Assembly (NCBI RefSeq): GCF_002006995.1 | Contig: NZ_MRUL01000006.1 | Location: 62,001 to 126,000 of the forward strand | DNA from: Izhakiella australiensis | GTDB lineage: Bacteria; Pseudomonadota; Gammaproteobacteria; Enterobacterales; Enterobacteriaceae | Length of the DNA: 64,000 nt | Direction: 5' to 3' | Part shown: positions 27,192 through 37,965 of the stretch, in pieces | Numbering within the stretch: position 1 is the first letter of the stretch | Layout of the letters: every line of letters begins with the position of its first letter | The notes under the pieces: model-generated | The model's input: the letters and a program-made list of their open reading frames with translations, nothing else | What the model was told of the DNA's origin: nothing | Database searches by the model: none | Made by a program: the position numbers and the translations under genes

Positions 27192-29860
27192 TCTTTTGGG
27201 CTGCAAATGGGAGTGACCTTCATTCCCATTTCCCGAGAATAAATCAATTTTCCGCCCGCAATCTGAGCGATCCACTGATCCCCCAGCCACTGGCCGGCAA
27301 CCCAAACTACGCCTTCTTCATCAGGTTCCAACTTCCACTTTTTTTGCCAGCTGCCCGGCACGTTTACCCGATTCAACGCCAGAGTTTCCGCAACGGAAAA
27401 TTCGTTAAGTGTTTTAATTAACTGACCATTCAGTAACTGCCGACCGGTAGAGGTTTCAATGAAGGGCAGCAATGGCAAACTCATTTCGCCGTCACGTGTC
27501 ACGGCGCGGATATGGCCATCATCATCGGTAAATGGCGTCATTCTTTGTGTAGTGTTCAGCATCAGGCGGGCGTTATAACGGCGGGATTGTTCCTGTTGGT
27601 CAAATCTCTGCATCCCCTCCTCAATCCAGGCTGGTTCATCAGACGATTTTTCTGTTTTATAAACAGAGTTTATCCACTGGCGGTAAGCTTGTGGGAAGAT
27701 CAAAGGGGTATCACGCAGCTCTTCCAGTAGCAATTGAGTTCGCCACATACACCGCGTGTTAGTGTAAATAAAATTACTACGGCCATAATCCGATTCGTCT
27801 GGCAACAGTACGGTCAGAACCGGCTGAAGAAAACCCGTTGGACGCTTGTCACGTTTGTGGCGATGCAAACGCCCTGCGCGTTGAAATAACAGATCTGCCG
27901 GACAAAGTTGAGTGATTAGCCAGTCAAAGTCAACGTCCAGAGATTGTTCAACAACCTGAGTAGCTACCAATATACGCCCAACGGTTCGATCGCCGGGTTT
28001 ACCGAAAAACGTCAGGGTATTCGCTTCTTTTTCGCCGCGATCAACCAACGTAAAGCGTGAATGAAATAACATGACATCAACGTCGCTCGCGCGACACAGC
28101 CGCTGATATGCTTGCTGTGCAACATCTACCAGATTACAAATCAGACAAACCTGCGCCCCCGCCCGTGCCGCTGCTATCATATCTGCCAACAAATTTTCGT
28201 CAGGCAGCATCTCACAAAGATAGCGGCGATTAACCTCCAGGCTAAACGAGCCCGGCAGATGTTCTGGCATTGCGTAAAGGTCAAAAAAACGGCGCTCGTT
28301 GCCCTGCTGCCAGGTTATAAGGGGATAAGATTCGTCCTGCGAGCTTTCACCGGGTTGCCCGCCATAAGTGTCCAATAGCTGCTGCTTTAAGGTGGGCGGT
28401 AACGTAGCTGAAAGCAGCAGCGCACTTTGCCCGGCAAGGTATTGCTGATGCAGCACTTCTTCCAACAACTTATGCATATATGTGTCGTAAGCATGGACTT
28501 CATCAACCAGTAGAACGCTGCGCGCAATGCCAAACCCACGAATGAAGCGATGCTTAACCGGCAATACGGAAATTAACACCTGATCGATGGTGCAGACTCC
28601 AATCTGGCCGAGGAATGCGCGTTTATTACTACGGCTTAGCCATTCACAGCACTGCGCCCAGGCCTCCCCCTCTTCCTTTTGTACTTTTTCCGCCCGCGAT
28701 TTAACGGCGGAGAATGCATGGCTGAAACGGGAGTTACCATGGGCCAGAATCAGATTCGGTTCATTGAACAAAAGCGTTGCCAGATTATCCAGTCGGGATA
28801 ACATGGCATTAGCCGTAGCTTGTGTTGGCAGTGCAAAAATAATGCTCTCAGCGCTTCCGCTAGCTAACAACCGCCATGCATAAGCCAAAGCGGTTTCTGT
28901 CTTTCCCGCCCCGGTAGGTGCCTCAATAATAGTCAACCCCGGCTGCTCGGGTAGAACATTCACCAGCATTTGCAGCTGGCGTGGCTGCAGTCCTGGCTCC
29001 AACAGCGCCTCAATACCTTTCCAATTATTAACCTGACTTATCAATCCACTGCGGGCTAATACCGTTGGAGCATCCTGGTCATAGCGTCTTAAGAAGTAAT
29101 CAGCCAGAGGCTCCTGAGTAGCCTGGTAGGCAAACGTATCTTCCGTACTCCAGGAGCCAAGCCAGTCAGCAATTGAACAAAACCCTGCCAGAAGCGGAGA
29201 GCAAGGCGGGGGAACGTCATTTAAACTCAGTCCGACAGGCTGTAAGAAAAGAATTTCCAGCGCTTGTAACCATGCCTGACGAACCTGTTTATCCGTCGCA
29301 CCACGGCCTGCTAACCCCGCGCTCAAAGCCAGATTATCCGCTGTGGCAATAGTATGATGTGCGTAAACATAGCCATGGTGCCCGGCAACCGCCTCCATCC
29401 ACGGTAGCCAGTCCTGGTTGCTATGGGGAGCAGATGGCACTAATAAAAAGTCGTTAAAATCATCGGAATCGGAATGCCCAATATCGATATCGGCATCTTT
29501 TTTCAGCCAATAAAGACCTCCGGCTCCATGATCCCACTTTCCATTCCAGGGTGGATTTCTACTGGTTTCATCAGGATTCAGCGCTTGCCATGCGGACCAG
29601 CATTTGGCCTGAAACCGAATATCCCACTTACCAAAATCGTGTAGTGCGACAAAAAATAGAAGCCAGGCCCGATATTGTGCCGATGCGCTATCTGCACAAA
29701 ATTGCTTACGTAAGGCAGGCGCACTATCCCACCAACGGGCAGCAACAGCAGCCACGTCCAAAGAGTGCCAGGCTAGTAAATGGCAGCCGATCGCAGTTTT
29801 GTCTTTACTGAGTTGCGCTTTACCCCAATAGCGATACAGCGCACTTGCTTCAACAAACAT
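27179..29860 (-). CDS. cas3: CRISPR-associated helicase/nuclease Cas3 (type I-E), apparently intact
   Basis: Cas3 is recruited by Cascade to unwind and degrade target DNA. The 893-residue protein is full length (E. coli 888). The HD nuclease shows CHLLAWH near 26-32, ALHDFGKWD with H74-D75, and AVAGHHG. The helicase has Walker A in EAPTGAGKTETALAYAW, LLVDEVHAYD, LLSATLP and the motif V/VI block VATQVVEQSLDVDFDW ... LFQRAGRLHRH. The ATG at 29860 has AGGGA 6-7 bases upstream. With Cascade gone it has no obvious partner in this window, yet it shows no frameshift or stop, so either the cas deletion is recent or a Cascade is encoded elsewhere. Confidence 0.97.
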   Translation of the reverse strand: MFVEASALYRYWGKAQLSKDKTAIGCHLLAWHSLDVAAVAARWWDSAPALRKQFCADSASAQYRAWLLFFVALHDFGKWDIRFQAKCWSAWQALNPDETSRNPPWNGKWDHGAGGLYWLKKDADIDIGHSDSDDFNDFLLVPSAPHSNQDWLPWMEAVAGHHGYVYAHHTIATADNLALSAGLAGRGATDKQVRQAWLQALEILFLQPVGLSLNDVPPPCSPLLAGFCSIADWLGSWSTEDTFAYQATQEPLADYFLRRYDQDAPTVLARSGLISQVNNWKGIEALLEPGLQPRQLQMLVNVLPEQPGLTIIEAPTGAGKTETALAYAWRLLASGSAESIIFALPTQATANAMLSRLDNLATLLFNEPNLILAHGNSRFSHAFSAVKSRAEKVQKEEGEAWAQCCEWLSRSNKRAFLGQIGVCTIDQVLISVLPVKHRFIRGFGIARSVLLVDEVHAYDTYMHKLLEEVLHQQYLAGQSALLLSATLPPTLKQQLLDTYGGQPGESSQDESYPLITWQQGNERRFFDLYAMPEHLPGSFSLEVNRRYLCEMLPDENLLADMIAAARAGAQVCLICNLVDVAQQAYQRLCRASDVDVMLFHSRFTLVDRGEKEANTLTFFGKPGDRTVGRILVATQVVEQSLDVDFDWLITQLCPADLLFQRAGRLHRHKRDKRPTGFLQPVLTVLLPDESDYGRSNFIYTNTRCMWRTQLLLEELRDTPLIFPQAYRQWINSVYKTEKSSDEPAWIEEGMQRFDQQEQSRRYNARLMLNTTQRMTPFTDDDGHIRAVTRDGEMSLPLLPFIETSTGRQLLNGQLIKTLNEFSVAETLALNRVNVPGSWQKKWKLEPDEEGVVWVAGQWLGDQWIAQIAGGKLIYSREMGMKVTPICSPKDFRN
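27205..27231 (+). other. 12-bp hairpin inside the 3' end of cas3
   Basis: AAATGGGAGTGA (27205-27216) pairs with TCATTCCCATTT (27220-27231), one G-U pair, loop of 3. It lies just past the candidate crRNA-like RNA on the plus strand. No T tract follows, so a terminator role is doubtful; it may only be a coincidence of the cas3 codons. Confidence 0.4.
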
Positions 29861-30194
29861 ACAACATCCCTATTTTTCAAGACAATTCCCAAGATAAGCC
29901 AAATGAGGAAAATATAAATATTATTTAATGTATTAAAGATCATTAAATCCAGATTGGCTGACTTGTCTCAACTTAGCAGTGAATTATTTTTCTCCGTTCT
30001 GAATCATCAAATAGCTCTACTTTTCCACAGTATGTAGCAACCGCCACCATGGGTTTAAGCGGCTATTAACTTATCCATTAATTATCGCCGATGGTTTTCC
30101 AGTAGCAGTCAGGGTCAGCCGCAAGCTCACCGGTTAAATCCCGGCAATATCCGCAAGGAAGGTTGTTTTTGCTTTCGGCATAACTCTGATGCAT
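29861..30194. other. Intergenic region between cas3 and the lpdA terminator
   Basis: 334 bp, AT-rich next to cas3 (29880-30000), where the cas3 promoter should lie. No gene, no repeat copy and no second seed-matching site was seen. It is the right edge of the accessory island. Confidence 0.55.
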
Positions 30195-30224
30195 AAAAAA
30201 ACGGCCCCCTTTCGGGAGCCGTTC
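30195..30224 (-). terminator. Rho-independent terminator after lpdA
   Basis: On the minus strand ACGGCTCCC pairs with GGGGGCCGT (one mismatch) around GAAA, followed by seven T. It is about 20 bp past the lpdA stop and ends the pdh operon. Confidence 0.9.
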
Positions 30225-30242
30225 TTAGCCCAAAAAGCGCGC

Positions 30243-31667
30243 TTATTTCTTTTTCGCTTTCGGGTTTGGCAGGTCGGTAATGCTGCCTTCAAACAGCTCT
30301 GCCGCCAGGCCAACGGATTCATGCAGCGTTGGGTGCGCATGAATGGTCAGAGCGATATCTTCAGCGTCACAGCCCATTTCGATAGCCAGGCCGATTTCAC
30401 CCAGCAGCTCGCCGCCGTTGCTGCCGACAATCGCGCCGCCGATAACGCGGTGGGTTTCTTTGTCGAAAATCAGCTTGGTGATGCCGTCTGCGCAGTCAGA
30501 AGCGATAGCGCGGCCGGAGGCTGCCCATGGGAAGGTAGCGGTTTCGTAACTGATGCCCTTCTCTTTCGCTTCTTTCTCAGTCAGGCCGACCCAGGCAACT
30601 TCGGGTTCGGTGTAGGCGATAGATGGGATAACTTTCGGATCGAAGTAGTGTTTCTTGCCGGCGATGACTTCTGCCGCGACGTGACCTTCGTGCACACCTT
30701 TGTGCGCCAGCATCGGCTGACCGACGATATCGCCGATCGCATAGATGTGCGGGACGTTGGTGCGCAGCTGCTTGTCAACGCGAATGAAACCACGGTCGTC
30801 AACTTCAACTCCCGCTTTGCCCGCGTCCAGGTTTTTGCCATTCGGCACGCGGCCGATGGCGACCAGCACCGCGTCATAGCGCTGCGGCTCCGCCGGGGCT
30901 TTTTTACCTTCCATCGTCACATAAACACCGTCTTTTTTGGCTTCAACGGCGGTGACTTTGGTTTCCAGCATCAGGTTGAACTGCTTGCTGATACGCTTGG
31001 TGAATACTTTCACCACGTCTTTATCGGCAGCCGGAATCACCTGGTCAAACATCTCAACCACGTCGATCTGCGAGCCGAGCGCGTAATAAACGGTCGCCAT
31101 TTCCAGACCGATGATCCCACCGCCCATTACCAGCAGGCGCTCAGGCACTTCTTTCAGCTCCAGCGCATCGGTTGAATCCCAAACGCGCGGGTCGTCATGA
31201 GGAATAAATGGCAGTTCGATAGGACGTGAACCCGCGGCGATAATGGCGTTATCAAAATTGATGGTGGTGGACTCTTTCTCACCTTCAACCACCAGGGTGT
31301 TGGCGCCGGTAAATTTGCCCAGTCCGTTGACCACTTTCACCTTACGGCCTTTCGCCATGCCGGCCAGGCCGCCGGTCAGCTGGGTAATAACCTTTTCTTT
31401 CCAGGTGCGAATTTTATTGATGTCGGTTTTCGGCTGGCCGAATACGATGCCGTGCTGCTCAAGAGCTTTGGCTTCTTCAATAACTTTTGCTACGTGCAGC
31501 AATGCTTTGGAAGGGATACAACCCACGTTCAGACAAACGCCGCCAAGGGTGTTGTAACGTTCAACCAGGACGGTTTCCAGACCTAAATCAGCGCAACGGA
31601 AAGCAGCAGAATAGCCTGCCGGGCCTGCTCCAAGTACCACGACCTGAGCTTTGATTTCTGTACTCAT
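30243..31667 (-). CDS. lpdA: Dihydrolipoamide dehydrogenase (E3)
   Basis: E3 of the pyruvate and 2-oxoglutarate dehydrogenase complexes and the L protein of the glycine-cleavage system; it reoxidises dihydrolipoyl groups using FAD and NAD+. FAD loop VVLGAGPAGYSAA is near the N-terminus, the redox disulfide in GGVCLNVGCIPSKALL, NAD loop VMGGGIIGLE, and the His-Glu pair in HAHPTLHES. I chose the ATG at 31667 (MSTEIKAQ), giving 474 residues as in E. coli; AAGAGG precedes it. Upstream in-frame codons cover the leader and are not homologous. A 291-bp gap with hairpins separates it from aceF, so it can be expressed separately. Confidence 0.98.
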   Translation of the reverse strand: MSTEIKAQVVVLGAGPAGYSAAFRCADLGLETVLVERYNTLGGVCLNVGCIPSKALLHVAKVIEEAKALEQHGIVFGQPKTDINKIRTWKEKVITQLTGGLAGMAKGRKVKVVNGLGKFTGANTLVVEGEKESTTINFDNAIIAAGSRPIELPFIPHDDPRVWDSTDALELKEVPERLLVMGGGIIGLEMATVYYALGSQIDVVEMFDQVIPAADKDVVKVFTKRISKQFNLMLETKVTAVEAKKDGVYVTMEGKKAPAEPQRYDAVLVAIGRVPNGKNLDAGKAGVEVDDRGFIRVDKQLRTNVPHIYAIGDIVGQPMLAHKGVHEGHVAAEVIAGKKHYFDPKVIPSIAYTEPEVAWVGLTEKEAKEKGISYETATFPWAASGRAIASDCADGITKLIFDKETHRVIGGAIVGSNGGELLGEIGLAIEMGCDAEDIALTIHAHPTLHESVGLAAELFEGSITDLPNPKAKKK

Positions 31668-31958
31668 CATGACCTCTTGTTTATTGCCGGCGGTCAGACG
31701 CAGAGCCTGTCCGGTAAGGTCATTTTGCGTCCTGCCAGGCCCGGACGCCTTGCGTACTTCATGTACGCACCGGGTCCTTAATGCGGGGCAATTCACAAAT
31801 TGACTGCACCAGTCTCGCCTGAAAGAACAGGCTCGTTAAGTCCTTTCTCAACCGGGATAATTTCACCGCAAGAGTTTACAGAATTGTTAATAAACTGCAA
31901 ACCGCTTCGGTCCCTGAATTCTTACAACAAGGCCGGCATAGGCCGGCCTTGTCCATCA
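31668..31958 (-). promoter_or_regulatory. lpdA leader region
   Basis: The gap between aceF and lpdA holds the hairpin at 31927-31952 and a second one, GCGTAC/GTACGC (31752-31768, loop TTCAT) inside a larger imperfect palindrome (GGCCCGG ... CCGGGTCC). E. coli has an lpd-specific promoter here; I infer the same but cannot place -35/-10 with confidence. Confidence 0.5.
31927..31952 (-). terminator. Hairpin after aceF (partial terminator or processing site)
   Basis: ACAAGGCCGGC pairs perfectly over 11 bp with GCCGGCCTTGT around ATAG, 6 bp past the aceF stop. The following sequence lacks a clear T run, so partial read-through to lpdA is likely. Confidence 0.65.
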
Positions 31959-33854
31959 TTACATTACCAGGCGACGGATATCCGACAGCAGGTTATTAAT
32001 AATGGTAATGAAACGCGCACCGTCCGCGCCATCGATCACCCGATGGTCGAAGGAAAGCGAGAGCGGCAGCATCAGGCGCGGCGTGAAATCTTTACCGTTC
32101 CACACTGGCTCCATGCTGGATTTCGAAACGCCCAGAATAGCCACTTCCGGCGCGTTGACGATGGGGGCAAACGCGGTGGTGCCAAGGCCGCCCAGGCTGG
32201 AGATAGTAAAGCAGCCGCCTTGCATATCACCCGCGGTCAGCTTGCCATCGCGCGCCTTTTTCGAGATCGCCATCAGCTCACGAGAAAGCTCGATAATCCC
32301 TTTTTTGTTCACATCCTTGAACACCGGAACCACCAGGCCATTTGGCGTATCAACCGCCACGCCGATGTTGATGTACTTTTTCAGCGTCAGGCGCTGAGCA
32401 TCTTCCGACAGAGAGCTGTTAAAGCGAGGCATTTGCTCAAGGGCGCCGGCCACGGCTTTCATGATAAACACCACCGGGGTGATCTTCACATCCAGCTTTC
32501 TTTTCTCGGCTTCAACGTTCTGCTGTTTGCGGAACGCTTCCAGATCGGTGATATCCGCTTTGTCGAAATGCGTAACGTGCGGGATCATCACCCAGTTACG
32601 GCTCAGGTTAGCGCCGGAGATTTTCTGGATACGGCCCAGCTCAACTTCTTCAACTTCACCAAACTTGCTGAAGTCGACTTTTGGCCAGGGCAGCATGCCA
32701 GGCAGACCGCCGCCAGCGGCAGCCGGAGCAGACTCTGCGCGTTTCACCGCATCTTTGACGTAGGCCTGAACGTCTTCTTTCAGGATACGCCCTTTACGAC
32801 CGGTGCCTTTCACCTTCGCCAGGTTGACGCCAAACTCGCGCGCCAGACGGCGAATTACCGGAGTGGCATGAACGTAGGCGTCGTTCTCGGTGAACTCCTC
32901 TTTGCCAGAGGCTTTCGCCGCGGCAGGCGCCGGAGCCGCCGCCTTCTGCTCGGTCTGAGCCGGTGCGGCGTCCTGCTTCGCCGCCGGGGCGGAAGCTGGC
33001 GCCGCGCCCTCAACTTCAAACACCATAATCAGCGAGCCGGTTTTTACTTTATCGCCGGTGCTAATTTTTATTTCCTTCACGCTGCCAGCAAAAGGCGCCG
33101 GCACTTCCATCGAAGCCTTGTCGCCTTCAACCACGATCAGCGACTGTTCGGCGCTGATTTTATCGCCAACTTTCACCAGTACTTCGGTGACTTCAACTTC
33201 ATCGTCGCCGATGTCCGGAACCTTCACGTCTTTGCTGCCGGAAGCGGCAGGCGCAGCGGCTGAGGGCTGAGCGTTGCTTTCCGCCGCAGGCGCAGATGCT
33301 GCGCTTGCGGAACCCGCCACCTCAAACACCATGATCGGCGAGCCGGTGGAGACCTTGTCGCCGGTGGCGATCTTGATCTCTTTTACTTTCCCGGCGAAAG
33401 GCGCAGGGACTTCCATTGAGGCTTTATCGCCTTCGACGGTAATCAGCGACTGTTCAGCTTCAACGCTGTCGCCCACTTTGACCATCACCTCGGTCACTTC
33501 AACTTCATCGCTGCCGATATCCGGAACCGTAACTTCTTTGCTTTCTGCGGCTGCCGGCGCAGAAGCCGCTGGCGCGGCCTCTTTTTTCTCTGACGCTTTT
33601 TCCGGCGCGGCCTGACCGCCCTCTTCAGCATCAAAGACCATGATCAGCTTGCCGGTTTCGACTTTATCACCCACCGCAACTTTCAGTTCTTTTACCACGC
33701 CGGCCTGCGGGGAAGGGACTTCCATTGAAGCCTTGTCACCTTCAACCACGATCAGCGACTGCTCGGCTTCAACCTTGTCGCCTACCTTGACCATTACTTC
33801 GGTAACTTCAACTTCATCTGCCCCGATATCCGGAACTTTAATTTCAATCGCCAT
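31959..33854 (-). CDS. aceF: Dihydrolipoamide acetyltransferase (E2 of pyruvate dehydrogenase), three lipoyl domains
   Basis: E2 core of the pyruvate dehydrogenase complex, moving acetyl groups to CoA. Three tandem lipoyl domains of about 80 residues each carry the lipoylated Lys in [10 protein letters not shown], joined by Ala/Pro-rich linkers. A peripheral subunit-binding domain follows ([23 protein letters not shown]), then the catalytic domain with [14 protein letters not shown] near the C-terminus. Length is 631 residues, like E. coli. It starts 14 bp after aceE, in the pdhR-aceE-aceF-lpdA unit. The near-identical lipoyl repeats cause DNA-level repetition between about 33020 and 33850. 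Confidence 0.98.
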   Translation of the reverse strand: MAIEIKVPDIGADEVEVTEVMVKVGDKVEAEQSLIVVEGDKASMEVPSPQAGVVKELKVAVGDKVETGKLIMVFDAEEGGQAAPEKASEKKEAAPAASAPAAAESKEVTVPDIGSDEVEVTEVMVKVGDSVEAEQSLITVEGDKASMEVPAPFAGKVKEIKIATGDKVSTGSPIMVFEVAGSASAASAPAAESNAQPSAAAPAASGSKDVKVPDIGDDEVEVTEVLVKVGDKISAEQSLIVVEGDKASMEVPAPFAGSVKEIKISTGDKVKTGSLIMVFEVEGAAPASAPAAKQDAAPAQTEQKAAAPAPAAAKASGKEEFTENDAYVHATPVIRRLAREFGVNLAKVKGTGRKGRILKEDVQAYVKDAVKRAESAPAAAGGGLPGMLPWPKVDFSKFGEVEEVELGRIQKISGANLSRNWVMIPHVTHFDKADITDLEAFRKQQNVEAEKRKLDVKITPVVFIMKAVAGALEQMPRFNSSLSEDAQRLTLKKYINIGVAVDTPNGLVVPVFKDVNKKGIIELSRELMAISKKARDGKLTAGDMQGGCFTISSLGGLGTTAFAPIVNAPEVAILGVSKSSMEPVWNGKDFTPRLMLPLSLSFDHRVIDGADGARFITIINNLLSDIRRLVM

Positions 33855-33868
33855 TGCGCTTTTACCTC

Positions 33869-36532
33869 TTATGCCAGACGCGGATTGACTTTATCGGCAT
33901 CGATGTTGAATTTGGTGATGGCTTGCGCAACCACTTTCTTATCGATTTCACCGCGTTTGGCCAGTTCACCCAGAGCAGCAATCACCACGTAAGAAGCATC
34001 AACTTCGAAGTGATGACGCAGGTTCTCGCGGCTGTCAGAACGACCAAAGCCGTCGGTTCCCAGCACGCGATAGTCGCTGACCGGAACATAGCTGCGAACC
34101 TGCTCGGCGAACAGTTTCATGTAGTCTGTTGACGCTACCGCCGGCGCATCGTTCATTACCTGAGCGATATAAGGTACCCGCGGCTCTTCGGCCGGGTGCA
34201 GCATGTTCCAGCGCTCACAATCCTGACCGTCGCGGGCCAGCTCGGTGAACGAGGTCACGCTATAGACATCCGATCCGACGCCGTAGTCCTTCGCCAGGAT
34301 CTGCGCCGCTTCACGTACGTGGCGCAGAATCGAACCGGAGCCCAGCAGCTGCACTTTGCCTTTGCTGCCTTCCAGCGTTTCCAGCTTGTAGATCCCTTTA
34401 CGAATACCCTCTTCCGCACCCTGCGGCATCGCAGGCATATGGTAGTTTTCGTTCAGGGTAGTGATGTAGTAATAAACGTTTTCCTGCGCTTCACCATACA
34501 TACGCACCAGACCGTCGTGCATAATGACAGCGACTTCATAGGCATAGGCCGGATCGTAAGAGATACAGTTCGGAATAGTCAGAGACTGAATATGGCTATG
34601 GCCATCTTCGTGCTGCAGCCCTTCGCCGTTCAGGGTGGTACGTCCGGAGGTGCCGCCAACCAGGAAGCCGCGCGCCTGCTGGTCGCCTGCCGCCCAGCAC
34701 AGGTCGCCGATACGCTGGAAGCCGAACATGGAATAATAGATGTAGAACGGGATCATCGGCAGGTTGTTGGTGCTGTATGACGTTGCCGCCGCCAGCCAGG
34801 ATGCGCCTGCGCCCAGTTCGTTGATCCCTTCTTGCAGGATCTGTCCTTTTTCGTCTTCTTTGTAGTAAGCCACCTGCTCACGGTCCTGCGGGGTATATTG
34901 CTGACCATTCGGGCTATAGATACCAATCTGACGGAACAGACCTTCCATACCAAAGGTACGCGCTTCATCAGCCAGAATCGGCACCAGGCGATCTTTGATA
35001 GATTTGTTTTTCAGCATCACGTTCAGCGCACGCACAAACGCGATGGTGGTGGAGATCTCTTTCTTCTGTTCTTCCAGCAGCGGCTGGAACTCTTCCAGCG
35101 TCGGCATATCCAGTTTTTCACTGAAAGTGGCCTGACGTTTTGGCAGATAGCCGCCCAGCTTCTCGCGCTGGCCGTGCAGGTATTTGTACTCTTCCGAATC
35201 TTTATTGAAGGTGATGTAAGGCAGCGATTCGATCTTGTCGTCTTCGACAGGAACATTAAAGCGGTCGCGGATATAGCGAACGCCTTCCATGTTCATTTTC
35301 TTCACCTGGTGGGCAATGTTCTTACCTTCCGCGGTGTCGCCCATACCATAACCTTTAATGGTATGCGCCAGGATAACCACCGGCTTGCCTTTGGTTTCCT
35401 GCGCCTTTTTCAGCGCCGCATACACTTTTTTCGGATCGTGACCGCCACGGTTCAGCGACCAGATATCATCATCTGACCAGTCTTTGACCAGCTCAGCGGT
35501 TTCCGGATATTTGCCGAAGAAGTGTTCACGTACGTAGGCGCCATCTTTGGATTTAAAGGTCTGATAGTCGCCGTCAACGGTTTCGTTCATCAGCTGAATC
35601 AGCTTACCGCTGGTATCTTTACGCAGCAGTTCATCCCAGCGTCCGCCCCAGATAACCTTAATCACTTCCCAACCGGCGCCGCCGAAGATGCCCTCCAGCT
35701 CGTTAATAATTTTGCCGTTACCTGTTACCGGGCCGTCCAGGCGCTGCAAGTTACAGTTGATGATGAACACCAGGTTGTCCAGCTTTTCACGCGTGGCGAT
35801 GGTAATCGCGCCTTTAGACTCCGGCTCATCCATTTCGCCGTCGCCAAGGAAGGCGTACACGGTCTGGGCGCGGGTGTCTTTCAGCTCACGGTGCTCAAGA
35901 TATTTCAGGAATTTGGCCTGGTAAATCGCCGCCAGCGGACCAAGGCCCATTGAAACGGTCGGGAACTGCCAGAAATCCGGCATCAGCTTCGGATGCGGAT
36001 AAGAAGAAAGGCCTTTACCGTGAACTTCCTGGCGGAAGTTATTCATCTGCTCTTCGGTCAGGCGGCCTTCGAGGAAAGCGCGCGAGTAGATGCCCGGGGA
36101 AATATGCCCCTGGAAATAGACCAAATCGCCGCCGTCTTTTTCGCTTTGCGCACGGAAGAAATGGTTGAAGCAGACTTCATAGATAGTCGCAGAAGACTGG
36201 AATGAGGACATATGACCACCCAGTTCCAGATCTTTTTTCGATGCGCGCAACACGGACATGATCGCGTTCCAGCGAATGGCTGAACGGATACGACGTTCCA
36301 GCGTGGTGTTGCCCGGATATTCTGGTTCGTCCTCAACGGCAATAGAGTTAACGTAGTTGCCAACTGCAGTGCCTGCGGCAACATTGACGCCGCCTTTACG
36401 AGCCTGCCCCAGCACCTGATCGATCAGGTACTGCGCACGCTCAACACCTTCTTCACGGATTACCGATTCGATCGCCTGTAACCAGTCGCGAGTTTCGATC
36501 GGATCCACGTCATTATGTAAACGTTCTGACAT
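33869..36532 (-). CDS. aceE: Pyruvate dehydrogenase E1 component
   Basis: The homodimeric thiamine-diphosphate enzyme that decarboxylates pyruvate and acetylates lipoyl-E2. The ThDP motif [12 protein letters not shown] ... [11 protein letters not shown] is near residues 230-265. It has 887 residues, as in E. coli, starting [21 protein letters not shown] 232-bp leader lies between pdhR and aceE, with AAGGA before the ATG. It is the second gene of the PdhR-controlled operon, but could also have its own promoter in that leader. Confidence 0.98.
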   Translation of the reverse strand: MSERLHNDVDPIETRDWLQAIESVIREEGVERAQYLIDQVLGQARKGGVNVAAGTAVGNYVNSIAVEDEPEYPGNTTLERRIRSAIRWNAIMSVLRASKKDLELGGHMSSFQSSATIYEVCFNHFFRAQSEKDGGDLVYFQGHISPGIYSRAFLEGRLTEEQMNNFRQEVHGKGLSSYPHPKLMPDFWQFPTVSMGLGPLAAIYQAKFLKYLEHRELKDTRAQTVYAFLGDGEMDEPESKGAITIATREKLDNLVFIINCNLQRLDGPVTGNGKIINELEGIFGGAGWEVIKVIWGGRWDELLRKDTSGKLIQLMNETVDGDYQTFKSKDGAYVREHFFGKYPETAELVKDWSDDDIWSLNRGGHDPKKVYAALKKAQETKGKPVVILAHTIKGYGMGDTAEGKNIAHQVKKMNMEGVRYIRDRFNVPVEDDKIESLPYITFNKDSEEYKYLHGQREKLGGYLPKRQATFSEKLDMPTLEEFQPLLEEQKKEISTTIAFVRALNVMLKNKSIKDRLVPILADEARTFGMEGLFRQIGIYSPNGQQYTPQDREQVAYYKEDEKGQILQEGINELGAGASWLAAATSYSTNNLPMIPFYIYYSMFGFQRIGDLCWAAGDQQARGFLVGGTSGRTTLNGEGLQHEDGHSHIQSLTIPNCISYDPAYAYEVAVIMHDGLVRMYGEAQENVYYYITTLNENYHMPAMPQGAEEGIRKGIYKLETLEGSKGKVQLLGSGSILRHVREAAQILAKDYGVGSDVYSVTSFTELARDGQDCERWNMLHPAEEPRVPYIAQVMNDAPAVASTDYMKLFAEQVRSYVPVSDYRVLGTDGFGRSDSRENLRHHFEVDASYVVIAALGELAKRGEIDKKVVAQAITKFNIDADKVNPRLA

Positions 36533-36764
36533 GGGTGTGTTCCTTATCTGTGTCTAATACGTTGAGTAAGTCCGGGGCCTGTGTCCCAACTCTCTTTCCT
36601 TCCCATTTCATCTAACCTGCAACGCCGCGGCCTGCTGTTCACCTTCCTGATTATTTCAGGAGTGTTGCCGACCGCCGTCACGCTGTAAGGCGAAATTTTC
36701 CGGAAACCTGATAAAGCAGTGAGACAGGTCCTGGTTTTGTTGCCGCGTCTTATTTACTGACGCA

Positions 36765-37529
36765 TTAATCTTTACGCTGCTGTAGCCTTCGCAACGAACG
36801 CTCACGCCGCGTTTGTTCCCGACTTCTGTCCAGCAGGATTTCTTCAAGAAACGCCAGATGGCGGTGCGACGCTTCACGGGCCTTTTCCGGCTCGCGGGCG
36901 ACTATCGCCGCAAAAATCCTGGCGCGGTGTTCGCTCACTTTCGCCAGCATTTCCCGGCGCGTATAGAGCAATTCAAAATTCTGATGTACGTTCTGCTTCA
37001 GCATAGGACTCATGCTGCGCAGGAGATGTAGCAACACGACATTATGGGCCGCTTCTGTGACAGCGATCTGATACTGCATGACCGCATCGGCCTCGGCGTC
37101 CAGATCGCCGCTAAGCTGGGCGGCCTGGATCTGAATATGGCAATCCTCAATACGCTTGAGGTCTTCTTCCGTACCGCGCAGCGCCGCATAGTAGGCAGCA
37201 ATGCCCTCCAGCGCGTGGCGGGTTTCCAGCAGGTCAAACTGCGACTCCGGGTGACACGCCAGCAGCTCCACCAGCGGATCGCTCATACTTTTCCACAGCG
37301 TTGTATGTACAAAAGTGCCGCCGCCCTGACGGCGCAGCAGCAAACCTTTTGCTTCTAAACGCTGGATTGCTTCACGTAAAGAGGGACGGGAAACGTCGAA
37401 CTGCTTTGCCAGCTCGCGCTCAGGCAGGAGCTTTTCGCCCGGCCGCAGCGTGCCTTCCATGATAAGCGTCTCAAGCTGCTGTTCAATCGCATCTGAGAGT
37501 TTAGGTTGACGTATTTTACTGTAAGCCAT
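36765..37529 (-). CDS. pdhR: Pyruvate-sensing GntR-family repressor PdhR
   Basis: PdhR represses the pdh operon and respiratory genes, and is released by pyruvate. The N-terminal winged helix contains [21 protein letters not shown]... as recognition region (about 35-60), and the C-terminal FadR-type all-helical domain binds the effector. I start at the second of two ATG codons, giving [13 protein letters not shown] and 254 residues as in E. coli; 37532 is also possible. A perfect PdhR operator lies 30 bp upstream, so it represses itself. Confidence 0.97.
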   Translation of the reverse strand: MAYSKIRQPKLSDAIEQQLETLIMEGTLRPGEKLLPERELAKQFDVSRPSLREAIQRLEAKGLLLRRQGGGTFVHTTLWKSMSDPLVELLACHPESQFDLLETRHALEGIAAYYAALRGTEEDLKRIEDCHIQIQAAQLSGDLDAEADAVMQYQIAVTEAAHNVVLLHLLRSMSPMLKQNVHQNFELLYTRREMLAKVSEHRARIFAAIVAREPEKAREASHRHLAFLEEILLDRSREQTRRERSLRRLQQRKD

Positions 37530-37558
37530 CATCCCACGGAGCCCGTTGGCTGAAGTAA

Positions 37559-37573
37559 ATTGGTAATACCAAT
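37559..37573. promoter_or_regulatory. PdhR operator
   Basis: ATTGGTAATACCAAT is a perfect match to the PdhR consensus ATTGGTnnnACCAAT, a 6-bp inverted repeat with 3-base spacer. It lies 30 bp before the pdhR start codon, as expected for autorepression of the operon. Confidence 0.92.
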
Positions 37574-37965
37574 TGCCAAAGTGAACAGCTAAAGTAACAA
37601 AGTATTCACCTGGTGTCTATATGGCAACTGGCCTAAAAATGCGCAGTAAATGAGCATTCGTGCTGTTTTTTTGCGCGTCTGTCGCTGCGACTTGCGCCGC
37701 CCAATTGTTAATTATTTGTGTCATTTAGCGGTAAAACCCGCCCCCGCCGCACTTCAGCATAAGTAATGCCTATGGCAAGTTTATCCCGCAAAGTGCTACG
37801 CCAGGATTTCTGCAAAAATGTGCGCGCGAGACGATTTTTTACACCTTATTACGGGTGGTAAGCGAAAGGGCGTGCAAAGCACCGCGCTTATCACTATTCT
37901 TGTCGCGACGCCAGCGACAGTAAAAACTACAGCATAAAATAGCGTCAACTATTCAATACGTTAGT

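Noticed and set aside
27160-27240. A second degenerate repeat that would complete a mini-array after the lone repeat
   Set aside because: No sequence with handle or stem similarity was found at the 32-base distance; only an unrelated hairpin lies there.
29861-30190. A CRISPR-repeat-like CGGTTAAATCCC segment near 30131 upstream of cas3
   Set aside because: Only the first few bases agree and there is no stem or handle; judged to be chance.
31671-31796. A 43-codon upstream extension of lpdA
   Set aside because: It translates the leader palindrome and is not conserved; MSTEIKAQ is the family start.
31800-33263. A 487-codon open frame antisense to aceF
   Set aside because: It lies opposite the conserved aceF sequence, its product is compositionally odd (Arg/His runs) and it has no ribosome-binding site or homology that I recognise.
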